A DNA stretch of 64,000 nucleotides from Vitis vinifera (Eukaryota; Streptophyta; Magnoliopsida; Vitales; Vitaceae): NCBI RefSeq assembly GCF_030704535.1, contig NC_081820.1, positions 21,021,001 through 21,085,000 on the forward strand, in the 5' to 3' direction. Positions 1 through 11,740 of this stretch are shown here, one piece after another. A model generated the notes under the pieces. That model had not been told where the DNA came from. It searched no databases and saw only the letters and a program-made list of their open reading frames with translations. A program made the translations under genes and the position numbers. Each line of letters starts with the position of its first letter. Positions within the stretch are counted from its first letter, which is position 1.

Positions 1-333
1 GGCTAAGGCGGTAGTTGGATATAGTTTTGCCGTCTTGATTTAATTTGTATTTAAAATAAAAATTATTTAAAACTCTTAAAAGGGATGTGTTTTAATGAAT
101 GCATTTTATTTTTGTTTTTTCATGCTTTATAAATTCTCAAATTTAAGAAATAAAAAGTGAAAATATAACAATAAAACTATTTCTTCAAAAATTCAAAATT
201 TTATTGCTTTGAAATAAAAATTAAAGCAAAACTAAAATCCAAAAATTATATTCAAATTTCACTAATCTTTTACTAATTAATTAATATATATGTATATTTC
301 ATTTGAAAAAAAAATATAAAAAAAAAATAAATA

Positions 334-374
334 TCGATGATGATGATGATTATTATTATTATTATTATTATTTA
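334..374. repeat. (GAT)n/(TTA)n microsatellite in the 5' flank
   Basis: A short run of GAT units passes directly into about nine TTA units. It sits in very AT-rich DNA (positions 1-900) upstream of STS-1, in which I see no gene. It is a likely length-polymorphic site. Confidence 0.85.
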
Positions 375-927
375 GCTATTTTAGAAAATAAATCTGTTCT
401 AAAAAGAATTGGTCATCCACTTTGGGGCGGTTCGAAACTTGTTCGTATGCACATAGAGTGAATTTACACTTAGCCGGATGAAAATGATCAGATATTTGTT
501 GAATTACTTTTTGAATAAGAACAACGAGACGTGATGTAATCGCGAGGAAGAAAATGAAATGGTATACCAGTTATTGGGTTGTTGAGGTTACTACTTCAAA
601 TTCAGAAATCCAACTTTGAATGGCTTTGATTTCATTACGAATGAGAAAGTTGCTCGCAGCTTCCCACGCGTGGAAAAGTCATTGGCTATGTATTAATTTC
701 CAGTTAGTGGCCCGAAAAGTCTTACTATATATAGCTATATGTATAGAATATTCATACAAGCCGTGATCAGATTGAGTGCGCTCTCCTTCCTGTGTTTGCA
801 TTCATCATATATGGGTTGGTGAAGGACAGAAAACAACACAAATGCATAAACATACACGCATCCAAAAATAAACTGAAGCACACAAACTTTGAAGTCAACT
901 ACTCATTCAAATATCCATCATCATTTA

Positions 928-972
928 TTGACTGCCACCGGATGAGAGTTGTTGAGACACTGCTTATAAATA
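928..972 (+). promoter_or_regulatory. STS-1 core promoter: W-box-like core and TATA box
   Basis: TATAAATA at 965-972 lies 110 bp before the ATG. A TTGACT core (928-933, inside ATTGACTG) lies about 30 bp further upstream. The same pair recurs in front of STS-3 and STS-4, separated by a conserved GATGAGAGTTGGTGAGACAC-like block. TTGAC is the core bound by WRKY factors, which are known regulators of grape STS genes; binding here is inference. Confidence 0.7.
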
Positions 973-1074
973 CCCAACACTCACACCCAGATTTCTCAAC
1001 CCAGCTCCAAGAACGCTTCTCTTTCCTTCCTCAACTTAATCTTAAGCTTTCATTTCAGTACGTAGCTGGCATCA

Positions 1075-2611
1075 ATGGCTTCAGTTGAGGAAATTAGAAA
1101 CGCTCAACGTGCCAAGGGTCCGGCCACCATCCTAGCCATTGGCACAGCTACTCCCGACCACTGTGTCTACCAGTCTGATTATGCTGATTACTATTTCAGG
1201 GTCACTAAGAGCGAGCACATGACTGAGTTGAAGAAGAAGTTCAATCGCATATGTAAGTATATTCATTCATTAATTCTTATATCCATAACACTTGTATGCA
1301 TATAAGAGTGTGCGCTATCAGGTGAGGCTCACCTCCAAGTGAATGAATGTTTCAAGCTTTCTAGAGTATAGCTTTTAGATAAATTACTTCAGGAAACTTG
1401 AAAATTGTTTTACTTCAGTAACCAATATTCTTTGCATCTTGCTGTAATGGCTTGAAGAGCTGTTCTTTGAATCATGTAGCATTGCTAGCTATAATTAAGA
1501 ATAACCTTTTATACTTTTTTCAATGTTAAATGCTGGTTGATCATCTTGAACATATACCATATGACTTGTTGATTGATAAAACTAATGTGTTCATGTTACT
1601 TCTTTTACAGGTGACAAATCAATGATCAAAAAGCGTTACATTCATTTGACTGAAGAAATGCTTGAAGAACATCCAAACATGGGTGCTTATATGGCTCCAT
1701 CTCTTAACATACGCCAAGAGATTATCACAGCTGAGGTACCTAAGCTTGGTAAGGAAGCAGCATTGAAGGCACTTAAAGAGTGGGGCCAGCCAAAGTCCAA
1801 GATCACCCACCTTGTATTTTGTACAACCTCTGGTGTAGAAATGCCTGGTGCTGATTATAAACTTGCTAATCTCTTGGGTCTTGAAACTTCAGTTAGAAGA
1901 GTTATGTTGTACCATCAAGGGTGCTATGCAGGTGGAACCGTCCTTCGAACCGCTAAGGATCTTGCAGAGAATAATGCAGGAGCACGAGTTCTTGTGGTGT
2001 GCTCTGAGATCACTGTTGTTACATTTCGAGGACCTTCTGAAGATGCTTTGGATTCTTTAGTTGGCCAAGCCCTTTTTGGCGATGGGTCTGCAGCTGTGAT
2101 TGTTGGATCAGATCCAGATGTCTCGATTGAACGACCCCTTTTCCAGTTAGTTTCAGCAACCCAAACGTTTATTCCTAATTCAGCAGGTGCCATTGCGGGT
2201 AACTTACGTGAGGTGGGACTCACCTTTCACTTGTGGCCTAATGTGCCTACTTTGATTTCCGAGAACATAGAGAAATGCTTGACTCAAGCTTTTGATCCAC
2301 TTGGTATTAGCGATTGGAACTCGTTATTTTGGATCGCTCATCCAGGTGGCCCTGCAATTCTAGATGCAGTTGAAGCAAAACTCAATTTAGATAAAAAGAA
2401 ACTTGAAGCAACAAGACATGTGTTGAGTGAGTATGGTAACATGTCAAGTGCATGTGTGTTGTTTATTTTGGATGAGATGAGAAGGAAATCATTGAAGGGG
2501 GAAAATGCCACCACAGGTGAAGGATTGGATTGGGGAGTATTGTTTGGTTTTGGACCAGGCTTGACCATCGAGACCGTTGTGCTGCATAGCATACCTATGA
2601 TTACAAATTGA
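1075..2611 (+). CDS. STS: Stilbene synthase (resveratrol synthase), STS-1
   Basis: Exon 1 is 1075-1252 and exon 2 is 1611-2611, with a GT-AG intron of 358 bp splitting the Cys60 codon in phase 1; 392 aa, the normal family length. The type III polyketide synthase condenses p-coumaroyl-CoA with three malonyl-CoA and closes the ring by aldol condensation to give resveratrol. The catalytic triad is Cys164 (TGC at 1922-1924, in [12 protein letters not shown]), His303 (2339-2341) and Asn336 (2438-2440). Phe215, Phe265 and the GFGPG loop (372-376) are intact. [12 protein letters not shown] marks grape STS; chalcone synthases typically have LMMYQQGCFAGG. Differences from its siblings include Met83 (Ile elsewhere), Thr243 (Ala elsewhere) and the C-terminal tail IPMITN. 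The product is probably cytosolic, with no signal peptide. The start is fixed by the conserved [15 protein letters not shown] and by the TATA box 110 bp upstream. Confidence 0.96.
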
Positions 2612-2999
2612 GTGAAGAATGATAAGAAAATTTATATACAAGCCATGTCTTATTGTATTAAGGAGGTGTTAATGAAGATATATACATATATCTGCAAAGC
2701 TTGTAATAATCCTACAATAATTTATTCCTATCATAAAATTGAGGGATTGTAATTTAGTGATCGTTGGAGATTGTAGAGACCTCAAGTTAAAAAAGTGAGA
2801 CTTCAAGTTCTTGTCATTTTATATTCTTGAAGTTCCCTTGAAATTTTTAATTTTCTATTCTCATAAATTCCATTGAAAAGAAAGAAAGAATTATATATAT
2901 AACATTGATTTCAATTTTGGTAATGTAACTAAGAAATTTTCACCTTAATTTACTTTGCACTTGTTTGAATTTTGATTGAACACAAATATAATTACAAAT
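2612..2999 (+). other. STS-1 3' flank, conserved between plus-strand units
   Basis: This AT-rich noncoding segment starts right after the stop and is shared with the flanks of STS-2 (from 15934), STS-3 (from 32257) and STS-4 (from 40010). All contain a block like TTGAGGGATTGTAATTTAGTGAT. It is part of the duplicated unit and probably includes the 3' UTR. The exact poly(A) site cannot be set from sequence alone. Confidence 0.7.
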
Positions 3000-3180
3000 T
3001 TTCTTATAATAAATTATAGTCACTCCTAAATGTTTATGCCAAAGCCTAGTACCCTAAATTATAGTTTATGTGTAACAATAGCAAGAATACGGTGAATAAA
3101 GGTAAATCTCATCAATGGGGAAAATGTCTCTACATAATCTATTCATTCTCTTTGGGTATAACTTTTTTCCATTAAGCGAG
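3000..3180 (-). mobile_element. Ty1-copia fossil, reverse transcriptase part (unit 1)
   Basis: The reverse complement reads as a copia reverse transcriptase piece around the motif IDYVETFSP (near 3117-3139), with an in-frame stop just before it. The sequence is interrupted at 3180 by the large LTR-like insertion and resumes at 8885. Equivalent antisense fragments follow STS-2 and STS-3, so the element appears to have been present before the units duplicated. It is not functional. Confidence 0.7.
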
Positions 3181-5679
3181 TGTGGACTCGTATTTTTCAC
3201 GTGTGCTCCGACTAGATCGGCGAGACTTGCTTTTATTGGTGAAGAACTTAGTTTTGGAAAAGTCGGAGTCACCACTTATTTTATTTTATTTTAAAAGGGA
3301 AAATAAAACAAGAAAGAAAACCCTAAAGAAGTGACTCCATAGTTTTTTTTTTTGGAAACACGTGTCTTTGAAAAACCCGAGTCTTGGTTCGGGGATCAGG
3401 TTACCTATTGGGAAGGTACCTTTAAAAGGTAGCACCCCTCTAAGTCTTACAAAGGTCTCTACTGACTAAGTTGAGGGAATTGGGGCAATTAATTGGTTGG
3501 TTGAGGCTACCTAGGTAGACTAAGGTGATTTTTTTTTTTAAATAGTATGCTAAACAAGAAAACCAATCACAAATCATAAAGAAGATTTAGAGAGCGTACC
3601 TAGACTGCTTCTTAAGCGCTATCACAAGACATCAAAGTTAGTTCAAATAATATATCATCCAGCATGTGCTTTATTAGAAATAATCAAACAAGGAAACAAT
3701 GTATCAAGACACCCAAACACTATCAAACATAGGTGCGGTTCACAGTGACAATCATATTCATAGAATTTAGAAGGTAGGTGATAGGGGGTGTACCTGGATA
3801 GCATAGATAACTCATAACATGCATCCACGAGACATGAGGGGGTTAAATAATAAATAATAAAATAAAGAAATCCTAGCATGCTTGTTATTTAATTAGCATA
3901 GCAAAAATGATCAAAGTATACGAAATCATCAATGATCACAGTATAAAGAATCATCAATGATCACATACATCTTGTATATAATTCCTAAAAAAATTGATGA
4001 TTTTGATTATAGAAAGTAGCTAAAGTGGCAGGAAATGTGAGTTTTGGAAAGATTATTTTATGTAGGGGTCTCATCAAGTCCCCAGTTAATATTCACAAAT
4101 TTAACCTGTGTATTCCCATTAGCTTGGGAACACAAGCTCAAACCTATGTTGAGAAAATAAAATTTTGGAAACTGAGAAAAAGGAATACAACTTGGATAAA
4201 ACTAAGTTGCATATTTTTTTAAAAAGAAAGTGAGATCTTTGCACTAAAATCCTAGAATGGATTTTTATTATTATTTTAAAAAAATTGTTAAAAGATTTTA
4301 ATTCCTTTGAGAATGATTTTAGGAAAGCAAAAGGAACCATGTGATTTGATAAATCCATAACACAGGACACAAAATGAAGATTTTTCTTTTTCTTTTCATT
4401 TCTAATTTAAAAGGGGTTTGAAAACAAAATAATATCAACTTGGATCCCCTTATTGGCTACCTTTTCATTTGGGATCTAGGAGCCACATCTTTGATGGAGA
4501 ATATTCATTTTTTTTTGAAAGAAAATAAGTTATTTTGACATAATTCAAGATGTCAATTTAAAAGAGCTCTTTTCTTAATAAAAAGGTTTGAGTTCAAGAC
4601 TTAAAAGAGTTCAATTAAAAAATAACTAGAATTGTCGACTTGAAAACATGGAAAAAATTTAACTAAAACCTAAATCCTAAAAACTAAGTGGATTCAATCA
4701 AAGTAAAAAGTTATCAATTTAAAGACGTGACAAGAATTTGACTAAAACTAAGATTTTAAAATAAAAATAAATAAATAAACAAATGAGGTCAATCCAACTA
4801 AAAGAAACCACTAAGAGGAAACATAGATTTAACTAAAACAAAAATTCTAACCAACTTAATAATTGCAATGATCAATCAAACTCAGGAATTATCAATTTAA
4901 AAATAGGCATGAATTAAACTATGACTACAATATAACTAGCATAATAACTATAAGCCTTAATATTTAACTAATTATCAATTTGGACATACCACATAATTAT
5001 CTAAAACTAAATTTTTTAACAAACTTAATAATTAGCCTAACTAGAGTTATTAATAAAGACAAGACATGGCTAAAAAACAAACTCATAAACAAAATGAAAT
5101 CAACCAAGAGAATTAAAAAGTGCAATATGAAGTTAATGATATGGAATCAAATGAATTAGCCAACCAAAATTCTAAAGATATTAAGTACATGGACTATAGT
5201 GAAACTTATAAAAACTAACACCGAGATATAAAAAAAAGAACTAACGAAGGACTAATACACCCAACAAATATAATTATTAAGGATACAAATCAACAAAGGA
5301 ATCGTCAAATTAATACTAGAGAAAAATAAGCAATGAAGTAGTAGGAAATCAATGAGAACTAGGTAATAATAAAACCAATATCTCAAGACTTTTAAGCCAC
5401 AAACTAACAAAAGGTAAATGGAAACTAATAACATAAGATTTGAAGAAGATTATTGAAGAATCACGGATCCTAAAAATAGATAAATATGAAAGAATCAAGG
5501 TGAGATTAAAAGGATGACAAAGAACTAAAGATTACATTTTGCTGTTGCGTATTTCTTTTAAAAATTTGGTTGCTTTGATTCAAAAAAAACTGGTGCCCTT
5601 TCAATTAAAAAATTTAGCGACATTCTTACTCAAAATACCTTCTAGTGCTCTCTCATTTAAGAAATTTGGCGTCATTCTC

Positions 5680-6155
5680 ACTTAACTGACGCTCTTTTAT
5701 TTAAAAATCTGGTGGCTTTCTCAAATATTTTGGTGCTCTCTCATTTAAAAATCTTGTGGCTCTCTCACTTAAAGAAAATTTTTTTCGTGCACTCTTATTT
5801 AAATATTTGGTGGCTTTCTCAAATATTTTGGTGCTCTCTCATTTAAAAATCTTGTGGCTCTCTCACTTAAAGAAATTTTTTTTGGTGCACTCTTATTTAA
5901 AAATCTGGTGGCTTTCTCAAATATTTTGGTGCTCTCTCATTTAAAAATATGGTGGTTCTCTCACTTAAAGAAAAAATTTTGGTGCACTCTTATTTAAAAA
6001 TCTGGTGGCTTTCTCAAATATTTTGGAGCTCTCTCATTTAAAAATCTGGTGGCTATCTCACTTAAAGAAAAATTTTGGTACACTTTTATTTAAAAATCTG
6101 GTGGCTTTCTCAAATATTTTGGTGCTCTCTCATTTAAAAATCTAGTGGCTATAAA
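5680..6155 (+). repeat. About 98-bp tandem repeat inside the LTR-like unit
   Basis: The phrase GGTGGCTTTCTCAAATATTT starts at 5711, 5809 (one mismatch), 5907, 6004 and 6100, giving a period of 96-98 bp and nearly five copies. The copies alternate TTTAAAAATCTGGTGGC with CTCTCACTTAAAGAAA. Small open frames here are by-products of the repeat. Confidence 0.88.
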
Positions 6156-8009
6156 TTTCATTCTACACCAGCCCTGATTTTAAAGCAATATCAATCCACA
6201 TTTTTTTTTATTTCACAACAGTTTGACAACAACCCATATTTCATGTATAAATCATCTTATATTCGATCAAAGATACGACCCAAAATTTAAATAATAACCA
6301 ACCTTGATTCTAAGCTAATCCAACTTGAAAATCTTACCCAATATCAACCTAAATGCTTGGCTAAATAAAATTCAGACATGTCTCAAAATGCAATGCAGAA
6401 TTTTGGTCAAGTTCAATCAAGTTCTCCAAACAAACAAAGCTTGGAATTAGATATTATGAAATGTTAACACTATTAATCAAGAATTCTTAAATCTAAAATA
6501 TTATCACACAACTGAAGGAATATAAAAAATTTGTAAAAAGTAAATAAATATAATCCATCAAAGTTCTAAAAAAAAAAAAAAATCAAAACTTAAAATTGAA
6601 AATAAATAACAAACTAATGTGTTCAAAATTTACCTTTGGTAGAGGAAGAGAAAATGTTGTTGTTTGGCTGTTGGTGAAAAAAAGTTGTTGATAGTGAGTG
6701 TTCCTTCAAAATTTTTCTAGTGTGTACAATGTACAAAAAAAATACATCCTCTTTTTCTATCTCCTTTGATGGTACGACTCTTTGATGCAGTAGTGCTTCC
6801 CAAAGCTTTTCTGGTGCGGTCCATCTCTCTCTTCTCTCCCAATCGATCTCTCTTATTTCTCAATCAATCTCTCTCACCCTCAATGGCGTGACTGCCAATC
6901 CTCACGTTCCAGAATGGTATGCCAATCCTCATCTTCTCCCAACAAGCCAAGCTTTTCAGGTCCCCCTCTTTGCTTCAGAATGGTGCGGCTGCACCTTTTC
7001 TTTTCATTTTTCTGCTGCAAATTGTGCTCCATTTCTTGAAAAACCAAACTTTGAAAGCCCTATCCACATGCTGACATTTTTTTCTCAATGGTGTGGCTGC
7101 ACCTCATTTTCTCTAAGGTGCGACTGCACCTCCACTTCCCGTTTTTTCCACTCCCCATCGTGCCCCCTCTTCTACTCCCCCTCTCATTCCTTCCATTCTC
7201 ACTTTCCTTTATTTTCTTTCCCTCTTCTTCTCTGGTAATGCATCTTGAATTATTTTCCTTAGACACCACCTCAATCTTTCCATACTCATGATGAATTTTC
7301 CTTCTTAAACCTAGCCCCATTTCGTCCATATGCATGTTGAATTTTCCTCATAGATGCAATCTATTCATTCCAATTCATATGAATCTTTCTTTTCAACGCA
7401 ATCCTATTCATTCCAAATTCATATTCAATCTTCCACATAAGTGCGACCCCTTTTATTTAATTTGAATCTTCCTCATAAATGCAACCCCTTTCATTCTATA
7501 TTCATTTTGAATTTTCCTTAAAAAAAATGGTCTTCTCTTTCTTCAAATTTTCTTCCCTTTAGTAAATGATTTATTCTCTAATTAGTCTTTCAAACTTCCC
7601 TTCCCCATTGACCTTTCATTTGGTAAGTCTTACTCTCTCTCTTGCAGCCCCTTTCATAATTGAATTAAATATCTAAGCATAGGCTAAATGTTGTATGGTA
7701 TTTTTCGAAGCATGAGAAGAGTCCTTAATGGTAAGATTCAATCGGCCACCCTTTCCTTTTCATTGATAAATTTCCTTACAAAAGCACAAAATTATTATAT
7801 TAAATAAATGAATAAAAGAGGTATTTTAGAAAATGATAGAATAAAATAAATAAATAAATAAATAAAAATGAAAAAAATTATAATATAAGTAAATAATCAT
7901 AAAAAAAAGTGTCGCTCAAGCCATGCAAAAATGTGAGCCATGCAATCATGCATGCCATGCAACCTATGCAAAGATTACTTAAACCTAGGTGGGCTAAGGA
8001 GTGCTTAGG

Positions 8010-8712
8010 TGGATCAAGTGTGGCTAAGATGGGCTAGATGTGCTTATGTGGGCCAAGTGTGCTTAGATGGGCCATGGTATCCTTTGATGGGCCTAGGGTG
8101 CCTAAGTGGGCCTAAGGTGGTGCCTAATGGGCCAAGTGTACTTAAGTGGGCCTAAGTGCACTAAGCCCAATGAAGTGTCTAAGTGGGCCTAAGGTTGTGT
8201 GTAATGGGCCAAGAGTGCCTAAGTGGGCCTAAGGTGGTACCTAATGGGCTAAGTGTACCCAAAGGGGCCTAGAGTGCCTAAGTGGGCCTGAGGTGGTGCC
8301 TAATGGACCAAATGTACCTAAATGGGCCTAGGAGGCCTAAGTGGGCCTAAGGTGGTGCCTAATGGGCCATGTGCATCGAAATGGGCATAAGGTGCCTAAT
8401 GAGCCTAAAGTGGTGCCTAATGGGTCATGTGTATCTAAATGGGCATAAGGTGCCTAATGGGCTTAAAGTGGTGCCTAATGAGCCATGTGTATCTAAATAG
8501 GCCTAGGGTGCCTAAGTGGGCCTAAGGCGGTGCCTAATGGGCCATGTGTATCTAAATAGGCCTAAGGTGTCTAAGTGAGCCTAAGGTGGTGCCTAATGGA
8601 TCATGTGTATCTAAATGGGCCTAAGGTGCCTAAGTGGGCCTAAAGTGGTGCCTAATGGGCCATGTGTATCTAAATGGGCCTAGAGGGCCTAAGTGAGCCT
8701 AAGTCTAAATTA
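8010..8712 (+). repeat. About 59-bp tandem repeat inside the LTR-like unit
   Basis: About ten copies of a unit built on GGTGGTGCCTAATGGGCC and CCTAAGTGGGCCTAAG recur near 8115, 8233, 8291, 8350, 8408, 8467, 8526, 8585 and 8643. The period is 58-59 bp. A more diverged array of the same CCTAAGTG type lies at 24950-25690 in the second copy. Confidence 0.88.
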
Positions 8713-8884
8713 AGGCTGCCAAGAGTCACAATGGAGTTAGATAAATCCCTCAACCAAAGTCCCCAAGGTGGCTTAGAGAAATATAGACTACACGAGTAGT
8801 AATAGGTCACTAGGGAATTGCTGTAAAGTACGGAACAAATACCTAATAGGACATGTGCTAGGAGGACAAAATGGAGGGTCTACA

Positions 8885-9815
8885 ACGAGCCTTTAATTTT
8901 TCAATTGAACCATTTGATTTATGTTTTATTTTTATGATCCAATTATTTACTGTAATCTTATGCCTAAGCAGAATATCAATCAACTCTCAAACATGGTTCC
9001 TTACCATGGAACTCATTTATTCCCTTATAATTTCTAACCAATCTACTGATTTTGGTGAAATCAATGCTTTCTTGTAAGAAGTAGGTTCATTAATGTCTAA
9101 TAGAGCACAATGTATCATTCTTCTACATTTTAAAGGCAACAATTAGGAATGTGACAATATTTTATTCGATGTCACTTGAGACCTTGTGAAGATCATTTTT
9201 ATGGTACATTCCCACTAGATGGCAAGTCACTCCCATTATCTTTGGTGACTTTACGTGGCCATATTGGTTTCTATGTAACTCGAGACCTTGTGAAGAGCCT
9301 TTTCATGGTTCATTCCTACTAGATGGCAAATCACTCTTACTATATTTGGTGACTTTAGGATAGGTTTGTAATTCCTTATCATTACTTAAAGATTATGTTG
9401 TTTCCTCTTGCAACTCATGGGTTTCAAGATTCTTCTTTATTTCACCAATATTGGGAAAACTGCTTTCCATAAATCAATATCATCTGAATATTTTAATCAA
9501 TCCTTCATTAGGACATTTTCTGTATATCACATAACCTTTTAAGAAGTTAGAATATTTTATAAGGACATTCTTAATTGCTCTAAGGCCTAACCTCTCATAT
9601 TTATGAGAAATGTTATGAACATAACTTGTGTAACCCTAAGGTTGCAAATCTTCTAGATTTGGTTTTGCGTCATTCCAGGGCTTATATGGAGTAGTGACTA
9701 ACTTAGAAGGTGCTCGATTGAAGATGTCGGTAGTAATTACAAGAGCATCCACCTTGAAAAAGATATTAGGAGGTTAGCATATGGCATCATTGACCTAACC
9801 ATGTCTAATAAAGTA

Positions 9816-9874
<59 letters not shown>

Positions 9875-11740
9875 TTTTTTAATTTTGTGCTGTACCATTT
9901 TATTGCGAAGTGCCAAGAATTGTCAACTTCTTGTGTATACCTTTCTCCTCACATAGTTTATGAAACTAATGTGACAAGTATTTATGACCTCTATTAGTTT
10001 GAAAAATATTCATTTTTTTTGTTATTCTCAATTTCTACCATAAAGCGCTTGAAGTAATCTAATGTTTTAAAGTAATATGAGATAAGATATGCAAAATTAA
10101 AACATGAGTAATTATTATAGATTGTGAAGAAAAAAATAAGAGGCACCATGATGTACCTTCACATTCATAGGTCTACAAATGTCTATATGGACCAACTTCA
10201 AAGGGTATGAGACCCTAGGTGCCTTTCTAAAAGGCTTCCTATAGGCTTTGCTAGCTAGACAAGTCTCTTACATGGGTAGGCTAACATTGGTGAGATACAT
10301 TAGAAGGCCTTTTCTAACTACATATATCTTAATCTAGCATGCCACTTCATAGAATTAGTGGTATTATCACAAGCCATATAAGAAGAGGCAAAATCTAAAT
10401 TCAACATAAAATGGAATTATCACAAGCCATAATAAAATTAACGTTGCCAAATAGAGCCTTATTTAAATGGAATTCAACATTTGACCAAACAAAATGAAAC
10501 ATGAAACTCAGTTCAAGTAGGGCTGTAACTGAAAGCAAATTACATTGGATATCAAGTGCATATAATACATCATCATAGAGAAGTAGTGTGCACCTCAAAC
10601 ACTATTTAAGTTGTTATATGCCAACTCTTAAAACATCCTCCTTTGTTTTGTTACCTAGGGTAACATACTATCGGCTTATTAATATTGTTTTGTAATCCAC
10701 AAATCTCACTTGATCTTTTACTACATTTTTTGTTGCTCTTGAGTGTATAATCAACCCAAGAAGAGAATGAACAACTAATACATATGTATGAACATATGAA
10801 AAGAAAGAGTTAGGATTAAAGTATACCTTCTTTGGCTCAATCTACTCACAAGCAAAGTGACCCAATTTTGCATAGTTGTAGCATTTCATTTTAGCCTTCT
10901 TATTCTCATCATGCTTACCTCTCTGAAAATTTTTTATTACCTTTCTTTGGACCTAAATTACCTGTACTACCATATTTTCCTTGTCTATTATGCTTACACT
11001 TGTTAGCTTTTCTTTGTCCCACATAAACAACAAGTGTGGTGTGTTGCACCCCCTTAGGTGCATTACTTATAACTCAATTAGGTAAGAAATATCAGTAAAG
11101 GTTTTGATATTCTTATTGTGCGTGAGCACAAGTTTTATTTAGCCCCATAATTTGGGCAAAGAGCAAAATACTATTATGATATTTTGCTCATTAGTTATGT
11201 TATTATCGTCAACTTTAAAGTCACAAATTAGGGTTGAAGTTAATCTCAAATGCTTAGCCATCATGTGTTTGGCATCTGTGACATATTTTGCTTGAACTTC
11301 AAAGTGACTTCACGTAACCTAGTTGCAATTGTCAAGCCATACGCAATTTTGAGCTTATTCCATATTTTCTGAGAAGTGAGGTAGTGCTCGAACATCCTTA
11401 TGAAGTCATTGTGCATACTAATAAACAAGGTAAAGCCTGCACAATGATATTTCTTAACCTAGAATTGATAAGCTTTCATATCACAATGTTATTAGATTGA
11501 ATTTCCTTTTCTCGAGTTGGATCATGGCATCAAGTCAAGGGATTTAAGACCTCTTGTTCATTTAAAAATTATTATATTTTTTGTGCTACATATCATAATT
11601 ATTGTTATTTAATTTGTCTCTTTAAGTCAAGTCAACAACAACATTCTTGGTGGTCATTTCACTACATTTATTGCATAGAGTATGATATTAACATATATTT
11701 CTTAATTTCAAATGCATTGATGTTAAATACCATTACACAT
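8885..11740 (-). mobile_element. Ty1-copia fossil, integrase to gag part (unit 1)
   Basis: Read on the minus strand, this continues the fossil interrupted at 3180. Integrase-type coding with the motif KLVHIDICRPMNVK lies near 10155-10290. A protease/integrase junction segment (DVLYALDIQCNLLSVTAL) is at 10401-10598. A degraded CCHC zinc knuckle near 10838-10900 reads CYNYAKLGHFAC, with the second Cys replaced by Tyr. Gag-like sequence runs to about 11700. Many stops and frameshifts make it non-functional. An approximately 104-bp tandem duplication lies at 9170-9360. Confidence 0.75.
9819..9871. repeat. (AT)n microsatellite
   Basis: About 26 uninterrupted AT dinucleotides lie inside the antisense copia fossil and are followed by a T-rich run. 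The open frame across it is an artefact of the repeat. Confidence 0.95.

Larger units (their letters stand above)
3181..8884 (+). mobile_element. Very long LTR-like unit (5.7 kb), probable solo LTR
   Basis: It begins TGTGGACTCG and ends GGGTCTACA (TG...CA). It is flanked by GCGAG on the left and ACGAG on the right, a 5-bp target duplication with one mismatch. Removing it rejoins the antisense copia RT fossil, which shows it is a discrete insertion. No protein domain is visible inside. It carries a 98-bp and a 59-bp minisatellite. A related unit lies at 21220-25906. Length and lack of coding suggest a solo LTR of a long-LTR (Gypsy/Ogre-like) retrotransposon or a large non-autonomous element; the family is inferred. 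Confidence 0.75.

Noticed and set aside
792-1088. 98-codon open frame overlapping the STS-1 start
   Set aside because: It crosses the promoter and 5' leader in a different frame, begins upstream of the TATA box and has no domain; it is chance.
1924-2592. Long antisense open frames inside STS exon 2, repeated in every copy
   Set aside because: They mirror the conserved exon and follow from its codon usage; no separate promoter or domain is visible.
1075-2611. Chalcone synthase as an alternative identity for the STS genes
   Set aside because: The active-site surround ([12 protein letters not shown]) and the whole sequence fit grape STS; CHS typically has LMMYQQGCFAGG here and occurs in few copies, not in arrays.
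5750-6150. CRISPR-like array
   Set aside because: The repeats are contiguous 98-bp tandem units without unique spacers, in a plant genome.
6888-7238. 116-codon frame in the long LTR-like unit
   Set aside because: Composition is Phe/Ser/Pro-rich from CT-rich DNA, frames on the other strand are equally open, and no domain is seen.
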